Source: an uncultured Collinsella sp. (GTDB lineage: Bacteria; Actinomycetota; Coriobacteriia; Coriobacteriales; Coriobacteriaceae). From it: a stretch of 10,279 nt of DNA. Shown here piece by piece: positions 1-7,300 of the stretch. The notes beneath the pieces are model-generated. The model ran no database searches. It was not told the DNA's origin and worked only from the letters and a program-made list of their open reading frames with translations. Made by a program: the position numbers and the translations under genes. The stretch's first letter is position 1. Every line of letters starts with the position of its first letter. The stretch is taken from NCBI GenBank assembly GCA_902475825.1, contig CABSBA010000041.1, positions 1 through 10,279 on the forward strand, in the 5' to 3' direction.

Positions 1-72
1 AGGGCCTCACTGTCGATTATCCGAAAAAACTTATTATGGGTAGCATTTTCAAAACCAGCCGGAGCAACGAAA
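1..72. other. Left-edge intergenic sequence, nothing recognised
   Basis: This short AT-richer stretch beyond the serA terminator has no convincing reading frame, hairpin or promoter. It is probably the spacer to the next gene outside the window. Confidence 0.5.
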
Positions 73-103
73 TCGGCCCCCGTTTCGTGAAAACGGGGGC
101 CGA
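73..103 (-). terminator. Rho-independent-type terminator of the serC-serA operon
   Basis: The sequence is a perfect 13-bp inverted repeat (TCGGCCCCCGTTT pairing with AAACGGGGGCCGA) around a 5-base loop. It lies about 40 bases beyond the serA stop codon. Read on the minus strand, the stem is followed by TTTCGTT, a weak and interrupted U-run. No comparable T-run follows it on the plus strand, so it most likely ends serA transcription. The upstream neighbour is not visible, so a bidirectional role for a convergent gene cannot be excluded. Confidence 0.8.
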
Positions 104-142
104 ATGGGCTTCATGGTCTGCCTGGCAGGCTTGGCGCCGGCG

Positions 143-1306
143 CTATTTGATCACGCGCACGCGATACATCGACGGAATTTGCTTGAGCGCCTCGATGGTG
201 CTGCTGTCCAGGTGCTCGTCGGTGTCGAACATGGTGTAGGCGTTCTCGCCAGCGGACTCGTTGGTCATACGCTGCACGTTGGCATTGTCCTTGGCCAGGA
301 TGGCCGTGATTTGGCCGATCATGTTGGGCACGTTGGCGTGCAGGCAGGCAATGCGGCTTGCGGCGCGCGCCTTGCCCATGCTGCAGGCGGGGTAGTTGAC
401 GCTGTGCGCGATGTTGCCGTTCTCCAGGTAATCCTTGAGCTCGCTGATGGCCATGTCGGCGCAGTTGGCCTCGGCCTCGCCAGTGCCGGCGCCCGAGTGC
501 GTGGTGATAAACGTGTTGGGCATCTTGACGGTCTTGGGCGTGGCAAAGTCGCAGCTAAACCAGCTCAGCTTGCCCTCACGCAGGGCAGCGTCGACGGCGT
601 CCTCGTCAATGATGGTTTCGCGCGCGTAGTTGATGAGCACGGCGTCGGGTGCCAGCAGGTTAATCTGCTCGGTGCTGATCATGCCAATGGTGTCGGCCTT
701 GCTGGGCACGTGCACGGTGAGGTAGTCGCAGCCGCGGCAGAGGTCCTCGAGCGTGCCCACGCGCTGCACCTCGCGGCTCAGCACCCATGCGTGCTCGACG
801 GAAATGAACGGATCGTAGCCGTAGACGTCCATGCCCAGGTCGACGCAGGCGTTGGCGACCTTGGATCCCACGTTGCCCAGACCGATGACGCCGATGCGCT
901 TGCCCTTGAGCTCGCGGCCCACAAAGGCCTTCTTGGCCTTCTCGGCATCGACCTGAATCTCGGGGTCGTCGGCGTTGTCGCGCACCCAATTCATCGACTG
1001 CACCACGCCGCGGCTCGAGAGCACCAGCATGCCCAGGACGAGCTCCTTGACAGCGTTGCTGTTGGCACCGGGGGAGTTAAAGACGACGACGCCCTTTTTG
1101 GCGTACTCCTCGACGGGGATGTTGTTGACGCCGGCGCCGCAGCGGGCGATGGCGCGGATACCCTCGGGCAGCTCGTAGCCGTGCAGGTCGGTGGAGCGCA
1201 TCAGGATGGCGTCGGCCTCCTCGGCGGTGCCCACGAACTCGTAGCCCTCGCCAAACTCGACTTTGCCGTCTTTAGTGATGTCGTCGATGGTCTTAATCTT
1301 GCGCAT
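143..1306 (-). CDS. serA: D-3-phosphoglycerate dehydrogenase (short, ACT-domain type)
   Basis: This 387-residue cytoplasmic enzyme would oxidise 3-phosphoglycerate to 3-phosphohydroxypyruvate with NAD+, the first step of serine synthesis. Visible features are the conserved GAGVNNIPV stretch (58-66), the Rossmann dinucleotide loop GLGNVGSKV (142-150), the catalytic-type Arg229 in NYARE, the catalytic-type His270 in TTHSGAG, and a C-terminal ACT domain (about 318-387, NVPNMIGQITAILA) that in this family senses serine or mediates assembly. The length matches the short clostridial-type SerA rather than longer forms with an intervening domain. The ATG is supported by AAGGAG (1313-1318) six bases upstream. 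It lies 69 bases after serC, probably in one operon. One oddity: the position that usually carries the catalytic Glu (NEK or TEP in relatives) appears to read ATPK here. A related 2-hydroxyacid dehydrogenase is possible, but the serC neighbour argues for SerA. Confidence 0.92.
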   Translation of the reverse strand: MRKIKTIDDITKDGKVEFGEGYEFVGTAEEADAILMRSTDLHGYELPEGIRAIARCGAGVNNIPVEEYAKKGVVVFNSPGANSNAVKELVLGMLVLSSRGVVQSMNWVRDNADDPEIQVDAEKAKKAFVGRELKGKRIGVIGLGNVGSKVANACVDLGMDVYGYDPFISVEHAWVLSREVQRVGTLEDLCRGCDYLTVHVPSKADTIGMISTEQINLLAPDAVLINYARETIIDEDAVDAALREGKLSWFSCDFATPKTVKMPNTFITTHSGAGTGEAEANCADMAISELKDYLENGNIAHSVNYPACSMGKARAASRIACLHANVPNMIGQITAILAKDNANVQRMTNESAGENAYTMFDTDEHLDSSTIEALKQIPSMYRVRVIK

Positions 1307-1359
1307 GAAAAACTCCTTAGCAGGTTTGGTTTAAACAGGTGGTTTGAAGTGGCTGGTCG

Positions 1360-1376
1360 GCCCGCGCGTTGCGGGC
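1360..1376 (-). repeat. GC-rich hairpin at the serC stop codon
   Basis: GCCCGC and GCGGGC form a perfect 6-bp stem around a 5-base loop, and the stem includes the last base of the serC TAG stop. No U-run follows in the minus-strand transcript, so it is unlikely to be a full terminator. It may slow decay or modulate serC/serA ratios, or it may be chance in GC-rich DNA. Confidence 0.35.
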
Positions 1377-2500
1377 TAGTTAGATCGCGGACTCAAACTA
1401 TGCTGTGCTTCGAAGTCCTTCATGTACGAGGCCAGTGCCTGGGCATCTTCCATGGTTACGGCGTTGTAGACGCTGGCGCGCATGCCGCCCACCAGGCGAT
1501 GGCCCTTGACGTTTTGAATCTGGTGCTCGGCGGCGCCTGCAACAAAGGCCGCATCGAGCTCGGCGTCGCCGGTGCGGAAGGTAACATTGGCGATGGAGCG
1601 GCTGTCGGCCTGTGTGGTGCCATGGAACAGCTCGCTGTGCTCGAGCAGGTCGTAGAGCAGGTTGGCTTTGGCCCAGTTGCGCTCGGCCATGGCGGCAAGT
1701 CCACCGGTCTGCTCCACCCAATGGAACACCTTGCCGCATACGTAGATACCGAAGGTGTTAGGCGTATTGAGCATGGATCCCTTGGCGGCCTGGGTCTTGA
1801 GGTCCAGGTACTGCGGCGTCTGCGCAAAGGCGGGGCCATCTGCGATGAGGTCGTCGCGCACGATGACCACGGTGACGCCCGCGGCGCCGGCGTTTTTCTG
1901 CGCGCCGGCGTAAATGAGCCCGTAGCGCTCGACGTCGAGCGGCTGCGACAGAAAGCAGCTCGAGACATCGGCGACCAGCGGCACATCGCCGCAAGTGGGC
2001 AGATCGTGGTACATGGTGCCAAAGATGGTGTTGTTCTGGCAGATGTAGACGTAGTCGAGCCCGTCGCCCGCGGCCTCGGCGGCAATGCGCGCGTTGACGT
2101 CGGACATGGTGGGAATGCGGTCGAAGTTGGTGTCCTCGGAGCTCGCGAGCAGCACGACCTCGCCGTACTTGGCGGCCTCCTTGTACGCCTTGTTGGCAAA
2201 GTTGCCGGTCACGACGTAGCCGGCGCGGCCGCGGCGCATGAGGTTCATGGGGATGCCCGCAAACTGCAGCGTGGCGCCGCCCTGCAAAAACAGGACACGG
2301 TAGTTGTCAGGGATGCTCAGCAGGCGGCGCAGGGTTGCCTCGGCGTCGTCGATGATCTGCTGGTACATGCTAGATCGATGGCTCATCTCGAGCACGGACA
2401 TGCCGCAACCGCGGTAGTCCATCATCTCGTCGGCGATCTCGGCGAGCACGCTTGTAGGCAGCGCGGCCGGGCCAGCTGAGAAGTTGTGCACACGTGCCAT
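1376..2500 (-). CDS. serC: Phosphoserine aminotransferase
   Basis: This 374-residue pyridoxal-phosphate enzyme (class V aminotransferase fold) transfers an amino group from glutamate to 3-phosphohydroxypyruvate to give O-phosphoserine. It also commonly serves vitamin B6 synthesis. Diagnostic sequence includes the N-terminal HNFSAGPAALP (5-15), the cofactor-phosphate loop GGATLQF (74-80), Asp178 in VADVSS, the Schiff-base Lys202 in YAGAQKNAG (197-205), NTPNTF (245-250) and the C-terminal GHRLVGGMRAS (333-343). Length is close to the usual 360 or so residues. The ATG is preceded by GAGGGG (2510-2515). It is the first gene of the minus-strand operon, with serA next, so consecutive steps of one pathway are co-transcribed. 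The residues expected for activity are all present. Confidence 0.97.
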   Translation of the reverse strand: MARVHNFSAGPAALPTSVLAEIADEMMDYRGCGMSVLEMSHRSSMYQQIIDDAEATLRRLLSIPDNYRVLFLQGGATLQFAGIPMNLMRRGRAGYVVTGNFANKAYKEAAKYGEVVLLASSEDTNFDRIPTMSDVNARIAAEAAGDGLDYVYICQNNTIFGTMYHDLPTCGDVPLVADVSSCFLSQPLDVERYGLIYAGAQKNAGAAGVTVVIVRDDLIADGPAFAQTPQYLDLKTQAAKGSMLNTPNTFGIYVCGKVFHWVEQTGGLAAMAERNWAKANLLYDLLEHSELFHGTTQADSRSIANVTFRTGDAELDAAFVAGAAEHQIQNVKGHRLVGGMRASVYNAVTMEDAQALASYMKDFEAQHSLSPRSN

Positions 2501-2525
2501 CTTCTAGTTCCCCTCGTAGTCGTTT

Positions 2526-2547
2526 GAACGTTCGGGATACTTTAGCA
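2526..2547 (-). promoter_or_regulatory. Possible serC promoter (extended -10) with a palindrome near the start site
   Basis: On the minus strand TGCTAAAGT (2539-2547) resembles an extended -10 element about 40 bases before the serC start codon. No good -35 box is seen 17 bases further upstream. The 8-bp palindrome GAACGTTC (2526-2533) would fall at about the transcription start and could be an operator, but eight-base palindromes also arise by chance. Confidence 0.3.
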
Positions 2548-2597
2548 CAGTGGAGCGCCAGGCGCGACCGCATCACGGTAAAACTCGAGTGCGCCGC

Positions 2598-2603
2598 TAT
2601 GAT
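2598..2603 (+). promoter_or_regulatory. Weak -10-like box TATGAT, rightward
   Basis: TATGAT matches five of six -10 consensus bases, but the -35 position 17 bases upstream (acggta) is poor. If active it would transcribe the small frame at 2630 or give the BREX operon a leader of about 400 bases. Confidence 0.22.
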
Positions 2604-2629
2604 TTACAGGATGGTTACATGGGGGAGGG

Positions 2630-2839
2630 GTGACCTTACCTGATGGCTCGCATCCGATCCGCCTCTGCCTTTGCTTGTTTCCAGGGTCGAATGCGGCCGT
2701 TTACGAGGCCATCGTAGCCACGCGTGATGGCGCACTGGATGCGATCTTCGCGTTCCCGCATAGAGGCAGCGCGGCGCTGCGCCAGTTGCCTTTGGCTCCA
2801 TATTTACCTCAAGGCTTCAGAGGCTTTGTTGCGCAATAA
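2630..2839 (+). CDS. Doubtful small ORF, unidentified
   Basis: A 69-codon frame starts with GTG and ends with TAA between the divergent operons. A purine-rich run (GGGGGAGGG, 2621-2629) lies directly before the GTG, which is too close for a good Shine-Dalgarno spacing. An ATG at 2643 in another frame is better spaced from it but yields only 24 codons. The deduced peptide has no motif, signal or membrane segment that I recognise, and codon use is mixed rather than strongly GC3-biased. It could be a small defence-linked gene, a remnant of something lost when the island arrived, or simply non-coding leader DNA. I lean to the last two. Confidence 0.2.
   Translation: MTLPDGSHPIRLCLCLFPGSNAAVYEAIVATRDGALDAIFAFPHRGSAALRQLPLAPYLPQGFRGFVAQ
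2764..2791. repeat. GC-rich dyad / stem-loop in the intergenic region
   Basis: GCAGCGC-G-GCGCTGC (2766-2780) is a perfect 7-bp dyad with a single central base. An overlapping alternative pairs AGGCA (2764-2768) with TGCCT (2787-2791) around an inner GGCG/CGCC pairing. The first form looks like a protein-binding dyad, the second like an RNA hairpin. There is no U-run to make it a terminator. Function is unknown and chance is possible. Confidence 0.3.
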
Positions 2840-2957
2840 ATTTGACTTCGATCCGTTTGCCGCGCAGCCAAAGCGCCTCACCTCTCATTTGTTGCCGTCT
2901 GTGGGAGCGTGCCCCTCGTTTATCCTCTCTAGACCTCACGACCCGGTACTTAAACGG

Positions 2958-2963
2958 TATGAT
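2958..2963 (+). promoter_or_regulatory. Candidate BREX operon promoter, -10 box TATGAT
   Basis: TATGAT sits 62 bases before the chosen brxA start, with only a 3/6 match to a -35 box 17 bases upstream (ctcacg, 2935-2940). Transcription would begin at about 2970, putting the 2977-2991 hairpin at the 5' end of the mRNA. A weak -35 would suit a low-level or activated defence promoter, but this is inference. Confidence 0.3.
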
Positions 2964-2976
2964 GAAAGGCATGTTT

Positions 2977-2991
2977 GCATCGACCCGATGC
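2977..2991 (+). repeat. Perfect hairpin / dyad in the presumed brxA leader
   Basis: GCATCG-ACC-CGATGC is a perfect 6-bp inverted repeat with a 3-base loop, ending 34 bases before the brxA start and followed by an A-rich stretch (aataaaaa). It is well placed either as an operator overlapping the start of transcription or as a 5' mRNA hairpin. The following A-run is on the coding strand, so it is not a rightward terminator. Confidence 0.4.
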
Positions 2992-3013
2992 GAATAAAAA
3001 GGCCCGAACCCTT

Positions 3014-3025
3014 GGAGTGTGTCCT
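3014..3025 (+). promoter_or_regulatory. Ribosome binding site that decides the brxA start
   Basis: GGAG at 3014-3017 is followed by 8 bases and then GTG at 3026. The more upstream in-frame TTG (2975) would place the leader hairpin inside the coding region and has no visible Shine-Dalgarno sequence. Confidence 0.6.
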
Positions 3026-3697
3026 GTGGATAACACCGACAAAATATCGCTGGGAGGCGTGCTCACGCGCGAGCAGTTTTTGCTGCCCGAGATGCGCATC
3101 GTCGCCGCGCTGCGCTTGGGCGGTGTGAGCGATGACGACATCATCGCACGCGTTAAGCACGACAACCTGTTTCAGTATCCCACCGAGCGCATGCTGGCCA
3201 ATCGCGCCAGCGTGTGCCTGCGCCGCTTTGATGCCGTGGCGCTCGACGAGGCGCAGTGCACTGCCCGCGGTATCGACAAAGATGCTGCCGACCAAGCGGT
3301 CATGCGCATTATGGACCTGATCGCCAACGGCATGCCCGATCAGGCGGCCCAGGCAAACCTATTTGCCATGATGTGTCGCTACACCATGGTTCGCGAGCTC
3401 ATCCAGGTGGAGATCGGCGAGCGCATGGCCAGCTTCGACTACACCTTTACCGACGTTGACCTCAACGCGTTTGTCACCCGTTTTCAGGTTGAGCATGCCG
3501 AGGCCGCCAAATGGTCAGACGCCACGCTGGGCCGTATAAAAAGCACCCTGCGCCAGATCTTGCGTGGCGCCGGTTTTAAGGCATCGCAGCGCACCGATGC
3601 GCTCCAGCCCCTGCTGCTCGACCCCGATGTAGAACAGGCCATCCGCGACCTCGGCGACATGGACGCTCTGGCCGCGCTCACCGGGCAGGTGATGTAG
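3026..3697 (+). CDS. brxA: BREX protein BrxA (DUF1819 family)
   Basis: This 223-residue protein is the first gene of the BREX operon. BrxA is a small, mostly helical cytoplasmic protein that binds DNA in studied systems. Its exact role in exclusion is not settled. The assignment rests on a DUF1819-like pattern, with an N-terminal stretch like GGVLTREQFLLPEMRIVAAL, a middle with repeated Arg-rich helices, and a C-terminal motif resembling the family's 'K..LRQIL...G' (TLRQILRGAGF) before the closing PLLLDPDV. It also rests on position directly before brxB. Length is near the family's roughly 200 residues. I chose GTG at 3026 because GGAG lies 8 bases upstream. The frame is open back to a TTG at 2975, which would add 17 residues. 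Three bases separate its stop from brxB, so the two are probably translationally coupled. Confidence 0.88.
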   Translation: MDNTDKISLGGVLTREQFLLPEMRIVAALRLGGVSDDDIIARVKHDNLFQYPTERMLANRASVCLRRFDAVALDEAQCTARGIDKDAADQAVMRIMDLIANGMPDQAAQANLFAMMCRYTMVRELIQVEIGERMASFDYTFTDVDLNAFVTRFQVEHAEAAKWSDATLGRIKSTLRQILRGAGFKASQRTDALQPLLLDPDVEQAIRDLGDMDALAALTGQVM

Positions 3698-3700
3698 CCC

Positions 3701-4324
3701 ATGACAATAAACCAGCCGCACATTCGCCCGCGCAACCGCGCCGAGCGCATCCATGAGGACTTTGACCATCGCCGCGAAGCGCTGCGCGAGCGTCTGCAAG
3801 ACCAGGACTTCTTGGCCAATAAGGGCATTGGCAACGAGATAGGCTTCTACACGTTTTGCTACGATCCTTCGCTGGAGTTTGAGTGCCGCGCCTACGTGGA
3901 CGAGCTCATGGCAGATGCCCAGTCCGGCAAGCTGCCGTGCAATTTGCAGGTCTTTAACCTGTACGACGTGATGCTCGATATCTGCGAGCAGCGCCGCATC
4001 CTTCGTGCGATACCCCGGCGTGAAGCAAAGGTTGGCTCGGAGGCCCAGATCAAAGAGCTCCAGAAGCCCTGCAGCTCCAAGAGCTTTGCCCAATACCTCC
4101 TGGAGCATACCCAGCCTCACCAGCCTGGAGACGTGATCTTGCTCACGGGCGTGGGCGAGGTCTTTCCGCTACTGCGTGTGCACAACCTGCTCAACGACAT
4201 GCTTGCCGATTTTGGCACCGTGCCCGTTGTCGTCATGTATCCCGGCAGCTTTGACGGCCGCCAGCTCAAGTTGTTCAACAAAGAGAACGCCAGCAACTAC
4301 TACCGCGCGTTCGATATCTCTTAG
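3701..4324 (+). CDS. brxB: BREX protein BrxB (DUF1788 family)
   Basis: This 207-residue cytoplasmic protein is essential in characterised type 1 BREX systems and is thought to act with the phosphatase-like PglZ. Family features visible are the N-terminal region with NEIGFYTFCYDP (about 45-56), a central LTGVGEVFPLLRVHNLLN stretch (about 148-165), and the C-terminal signature VVVMYPGSFDG followed by NYYRAFDIS, which is close to the end of almost all DUF1788 proteins. The length is typical. Translation starts at ATG three bases after the brxA stop, with AGGTGAT (3687-3693) as a likely binding site inside the end of brxA. The stop codon TAG is shared with the Shine-Dalgarno sequence of brxC, which suggests tight coupling. 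No missing parts or frame breaks are seen. Confidence 0.94.
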   Translation: MTINQPHIRPRNRAERIHEDFDHRREALRERLQDQDFLANKGIGNEIGFYTFCYDPSLEFECRAYVDELMADAQSGKLPCNLQVFNLYDVMLDICEQRRILRAIPRREAKVGSEAQIKELQKPCSSKSFAQYLLEHTQPHQPGDVILLTGVGEVFPLLRVHNLLNDMLADFGTVPVVVMYPGSFDGRQLKLFNKENASNYYRAFDIS

Positions 4325-4333
4325 GAGCGACAG

Positions 4334-7300
4334 ATGATCATCCAAGACCTGTTTTCCAAGGACATCAACCGTTCCATCAACGGTGTCGTCAAGGTGCAAG
4401 ACGCCAGCGACGAATCGGTGCGCCAGGAGCTCGACGAGTACGTGGTGACGCGCGAGCTGCAGGGTCATTTTGCGCACTTCTTCGAGGCGTACGATAAGGC
4501 GCTCGACGTTCCCACCGACAACATGGGCGTGTGGATTAGCGGCTTCTTTGGCTCCGGTAAATCGCACTTCCTCAAGATGCTCTCGTATCTGCTGCAAAAC
4601 GATGAGATCGCCGGCAAGCCCGCCGTCGATTACTTTGATGGCAAGATTTCCGACCCCATCGTAGCCGCCAGGGTTCGTCGTTGCTGCGAGGTTCCCACCG
4701 AGGCGATCCTGTTTAACATCGACAGCAAGGGCGGCCAGTGGAAAGAGGGCGACACCTCGCGTACGGCCCTGCTGCGCGCTTTTGAGCGTGTGTTCTTTGA
4801 GCACCTGGGCTTTTTTGGCGAGGACCTTAAGCTGGCGCGCCTGGAGCAGCATATCGACAGCAAGGGTAAGACGCAGGAGTTCCGTGCTGCCTACGAGCGC
4901 ATTGGCGGCGGCAACTGGCTCGAGGACCGCGAGAGCTATAGCTACTTTGAGGACGACATCGTCGAGGCCCTGCAAGAGGTCCTGAGCATGAGCGAGCAGG
5001 CCGCGCGCCACTGGTTCGACGGCACCGAGGACGACGCCATCGCTGCCGACACCTTTGCCAAGATGGTCAAGCAGTATGCCGACAAGCGCGCCGAGGAGTG
5101 CGGCGGCGAGTTCCGCCTGCTGTTCATGGCCGATGAGGTGGGTCAGTTTATTGGCTCCGATGCCGACATGAGCACGAGCCTTATGCTGTCGCTGCAGACG
5201 CTCGTCGAGGAGCTGGGCAGCCGTTGCGGTGGTCGCGTGTGGGTTATGGTGACCAGTCAGGAGGCCATCGACGAGGTCGCCATGATCGTGGGCGATGACT
5301 TCTCCAAGATTCAGGGCCGCTTTAACACGCGCCTTTCGCTCTCGAGCTCCAGCGTGGACGAGGTTATCCAGCGTCGCGTGCTGCAAAAGAACGACGCCGC
5401 CGAGGCAAAGCTCCAGCAGGACTATGAGGCCCAGAGCACCGTGCTCAAAAACGTGTTTTCCTTTGACGGTTCGCGCAGCGACCTGATCGGCTACGCCAGC
5501 CGCAGCGACTTTACCGCCAGCTACCCGTTTGTGGGCTATCAGTTTAAGGTGCTGCCCGACGTTATGACCGAGGTGCGCAAGCACGGCGTTAAGGCCAAGC
5601 ACATGTCCACGGGCGAGCGCTCCATGCTCTCGGCCTTCCAGGAATCGGCCCAGGCCATTCAGGACCAAGAGGTTGGCGCGTTGGTGCCGTTTTGGCGCTT
5701 CTTCGATACTATTGCCAAGGATCTGGAGCACGGCGTGATCCAGGTGGTCACGCGCGCCGAGCGTGCGGCCGAGGACGGCCATGGCCTTAAGGCCCAGGAC
5801 GTTAAGGTCCTAAAGCTGCTGTATCTGATCCGCTATATCGACTACATCAAGTCCAATGTCGAGAACATCTCCATCCTTATGGTCGACGTCATGGACGTGG
5901 ATAAGGCCGCCCTTAAGGACCGCGTTAAGGAATCGCTCGACCGTCTGGTGCGCGAGAACTACGTGGCGCGTCAGGGCGATGCGTACAACTTCCTCACCGA
6001 CGAGGAGCAGGATATCTCGCGTGCCATTAGCGAGACGCCGGTGGATGCTGCCCTGATTATCGAGGGCATTAAAAAGTCGCTCTTTAGCGGCATCTATACG
6101 GCTACCAAGCTGCGCGTGGGCGCCAACGACTTTCCCTTCGACCGCTATGTAGACGATTCTGCCTATGGTGTGGCTCAGGGTGGCATGAAACTCAATGTAG
6201 TCACGGTGGCCGACGACCTTTCGCGTGCCGACGACGCCGAGCTCGCCGTCAAGTCGGCCAATATCGCGCTGGTGATACTTGCCGACGACATCGACTACTT
6301 TGACGACCTGCAGAATGTGGCTAAGATCCGCAAGTATCGCAAGACCATCAACACCGAGGCCCTGGCGCCTTCGACCCAGCAGATTATCCAGGCAAAGATG
6401 AAAGAGGCTACTTTCGTTGAGCGCGAGGCAGCCAAACTGCTGGAGGAGGCCGTGCTTCATGCCCGTGTGGCTGTGAACGGTTCCATGATCACGGTTCGCG
6501 CCGCCAAGCCCGCCGATGTGTTTGACCAGGCCCTGTCAAAGCTGACGGATGCCATCTTTACTAAGGCCGACTACATCGCCGACCCCGCCAAGGCCGACGA
6601 GGACATTCGCGCCACGCTGCGCGGTGCCAACCAGATGGCGCTCGACGGCCAGAGCTCCCAGAATGCCCGCGCCGAGAAGGAGGTCGCGGACTTTTTGCAT
6701 GCCCAGACGCGCCTGTCGCTGAATACGACCATGGGTGACCTGCAGCGTAAGTTCCAGGCTGCTCCCTATGGTTGGCGCGAAATCGACATTGCCAACGTGG
6801 TGGCGCAGCTGGTGGTTTCGCAGCGCGCAACCATTACGGCTGCCGGCGCCAATGTTGCCCCTGCCGATTCGCGTATGGTTGCCTTCCTGCGCAAGGACGC
6901 CGACAAGGCTCAGGTGCGCGAGCGCGTCAAGATGAGCGACGAACTCATCAAGAAGGTCAACAGGGTGCTGCGCGAGACCTTCGGTGCGAATCGTGACATT
7001 TCCAACGAGGACGAGCTCGCCGCCACGGTGGTCGAAACGCTTGCAGGCTTTAAGAACGAGTGCGTGGAGCTCACGAACAACAACTTTACGGGCTTGGCCC
7101 CGGCCTATCCGTATCCGGGCCTAAAGGTGCTGGAGGACGGCATTAAGCTGACCACGCGCCTGCTGGACAACCAGAACGACGCTCAGACGCTGTTCAACGC
7201 CTTTGTAAAGGCGCAGGACGATCTGGACGACTGGAAAGAGGACTACGACCAGGTCACGTTCTTCTTTGAGAGCCAAAAGCCCGTCTTTGATAAGGCCGTT

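Larger units (their letters stand above)
2516..3025. other. Divergent intergenic region between serC and the BREX operon
   Basis: About 510 bases separate the start codons of serC (leftward) and brxA (rightward). They must hold the promoters for both operons. I see only weak -10-like boxes, a doubtful small frame, a GC-rich dyad and a hairpin next to brxA. No tRNA, integrase, insertion-sequence end or direct repeat is recognisable that would mark the island border. No brxR-type WYL regulator gene lies here, although many BREX operons have one upstream. Confidence 0.6.

Noticed and set aside
104-2479. 791-codon plus-strand frame opposite serA and serC
   Set aside because: It is fully antisense to two well-identified genes. 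Its peptide is an Ala/Val/Gly/His/Leu-rich shadow typical of the strand opposite GC-rich genes, with no domain and no good start.
2975-3025. TTG at 2975 as the brxA start
   Set aside because: It has no visible Shine-Dalgarno sequence and overlaps a perfect hairpin. GTG at 3026 has GGAG at 8-base spacing and gives a length nearer the family norm.
2516-3025. CRISPR array, tRNA or insertion-sequence ends in the spacer
   Set aside because: I see no regularly spaced repeats, no cloverleaf-like sequence with a CCA end, and no paired terminal inverted repeats with a transposase.
2724-3128. 134-codon plus-strand frame running from the spacer into brxA
   Set aside because: It overlaps the start of brxA in another frame, has no binding site, and has an irregular Cys/Arg/Ser-rich composition without a recognised domain.
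4169-5782. 537-codon minus-strand frame opposite brxB/brxC
   Set aside because: It lies antisense to the Walker A and B region of brxC, with low-complexity composition and no recognisable motif. It is a codon-bias shadow.
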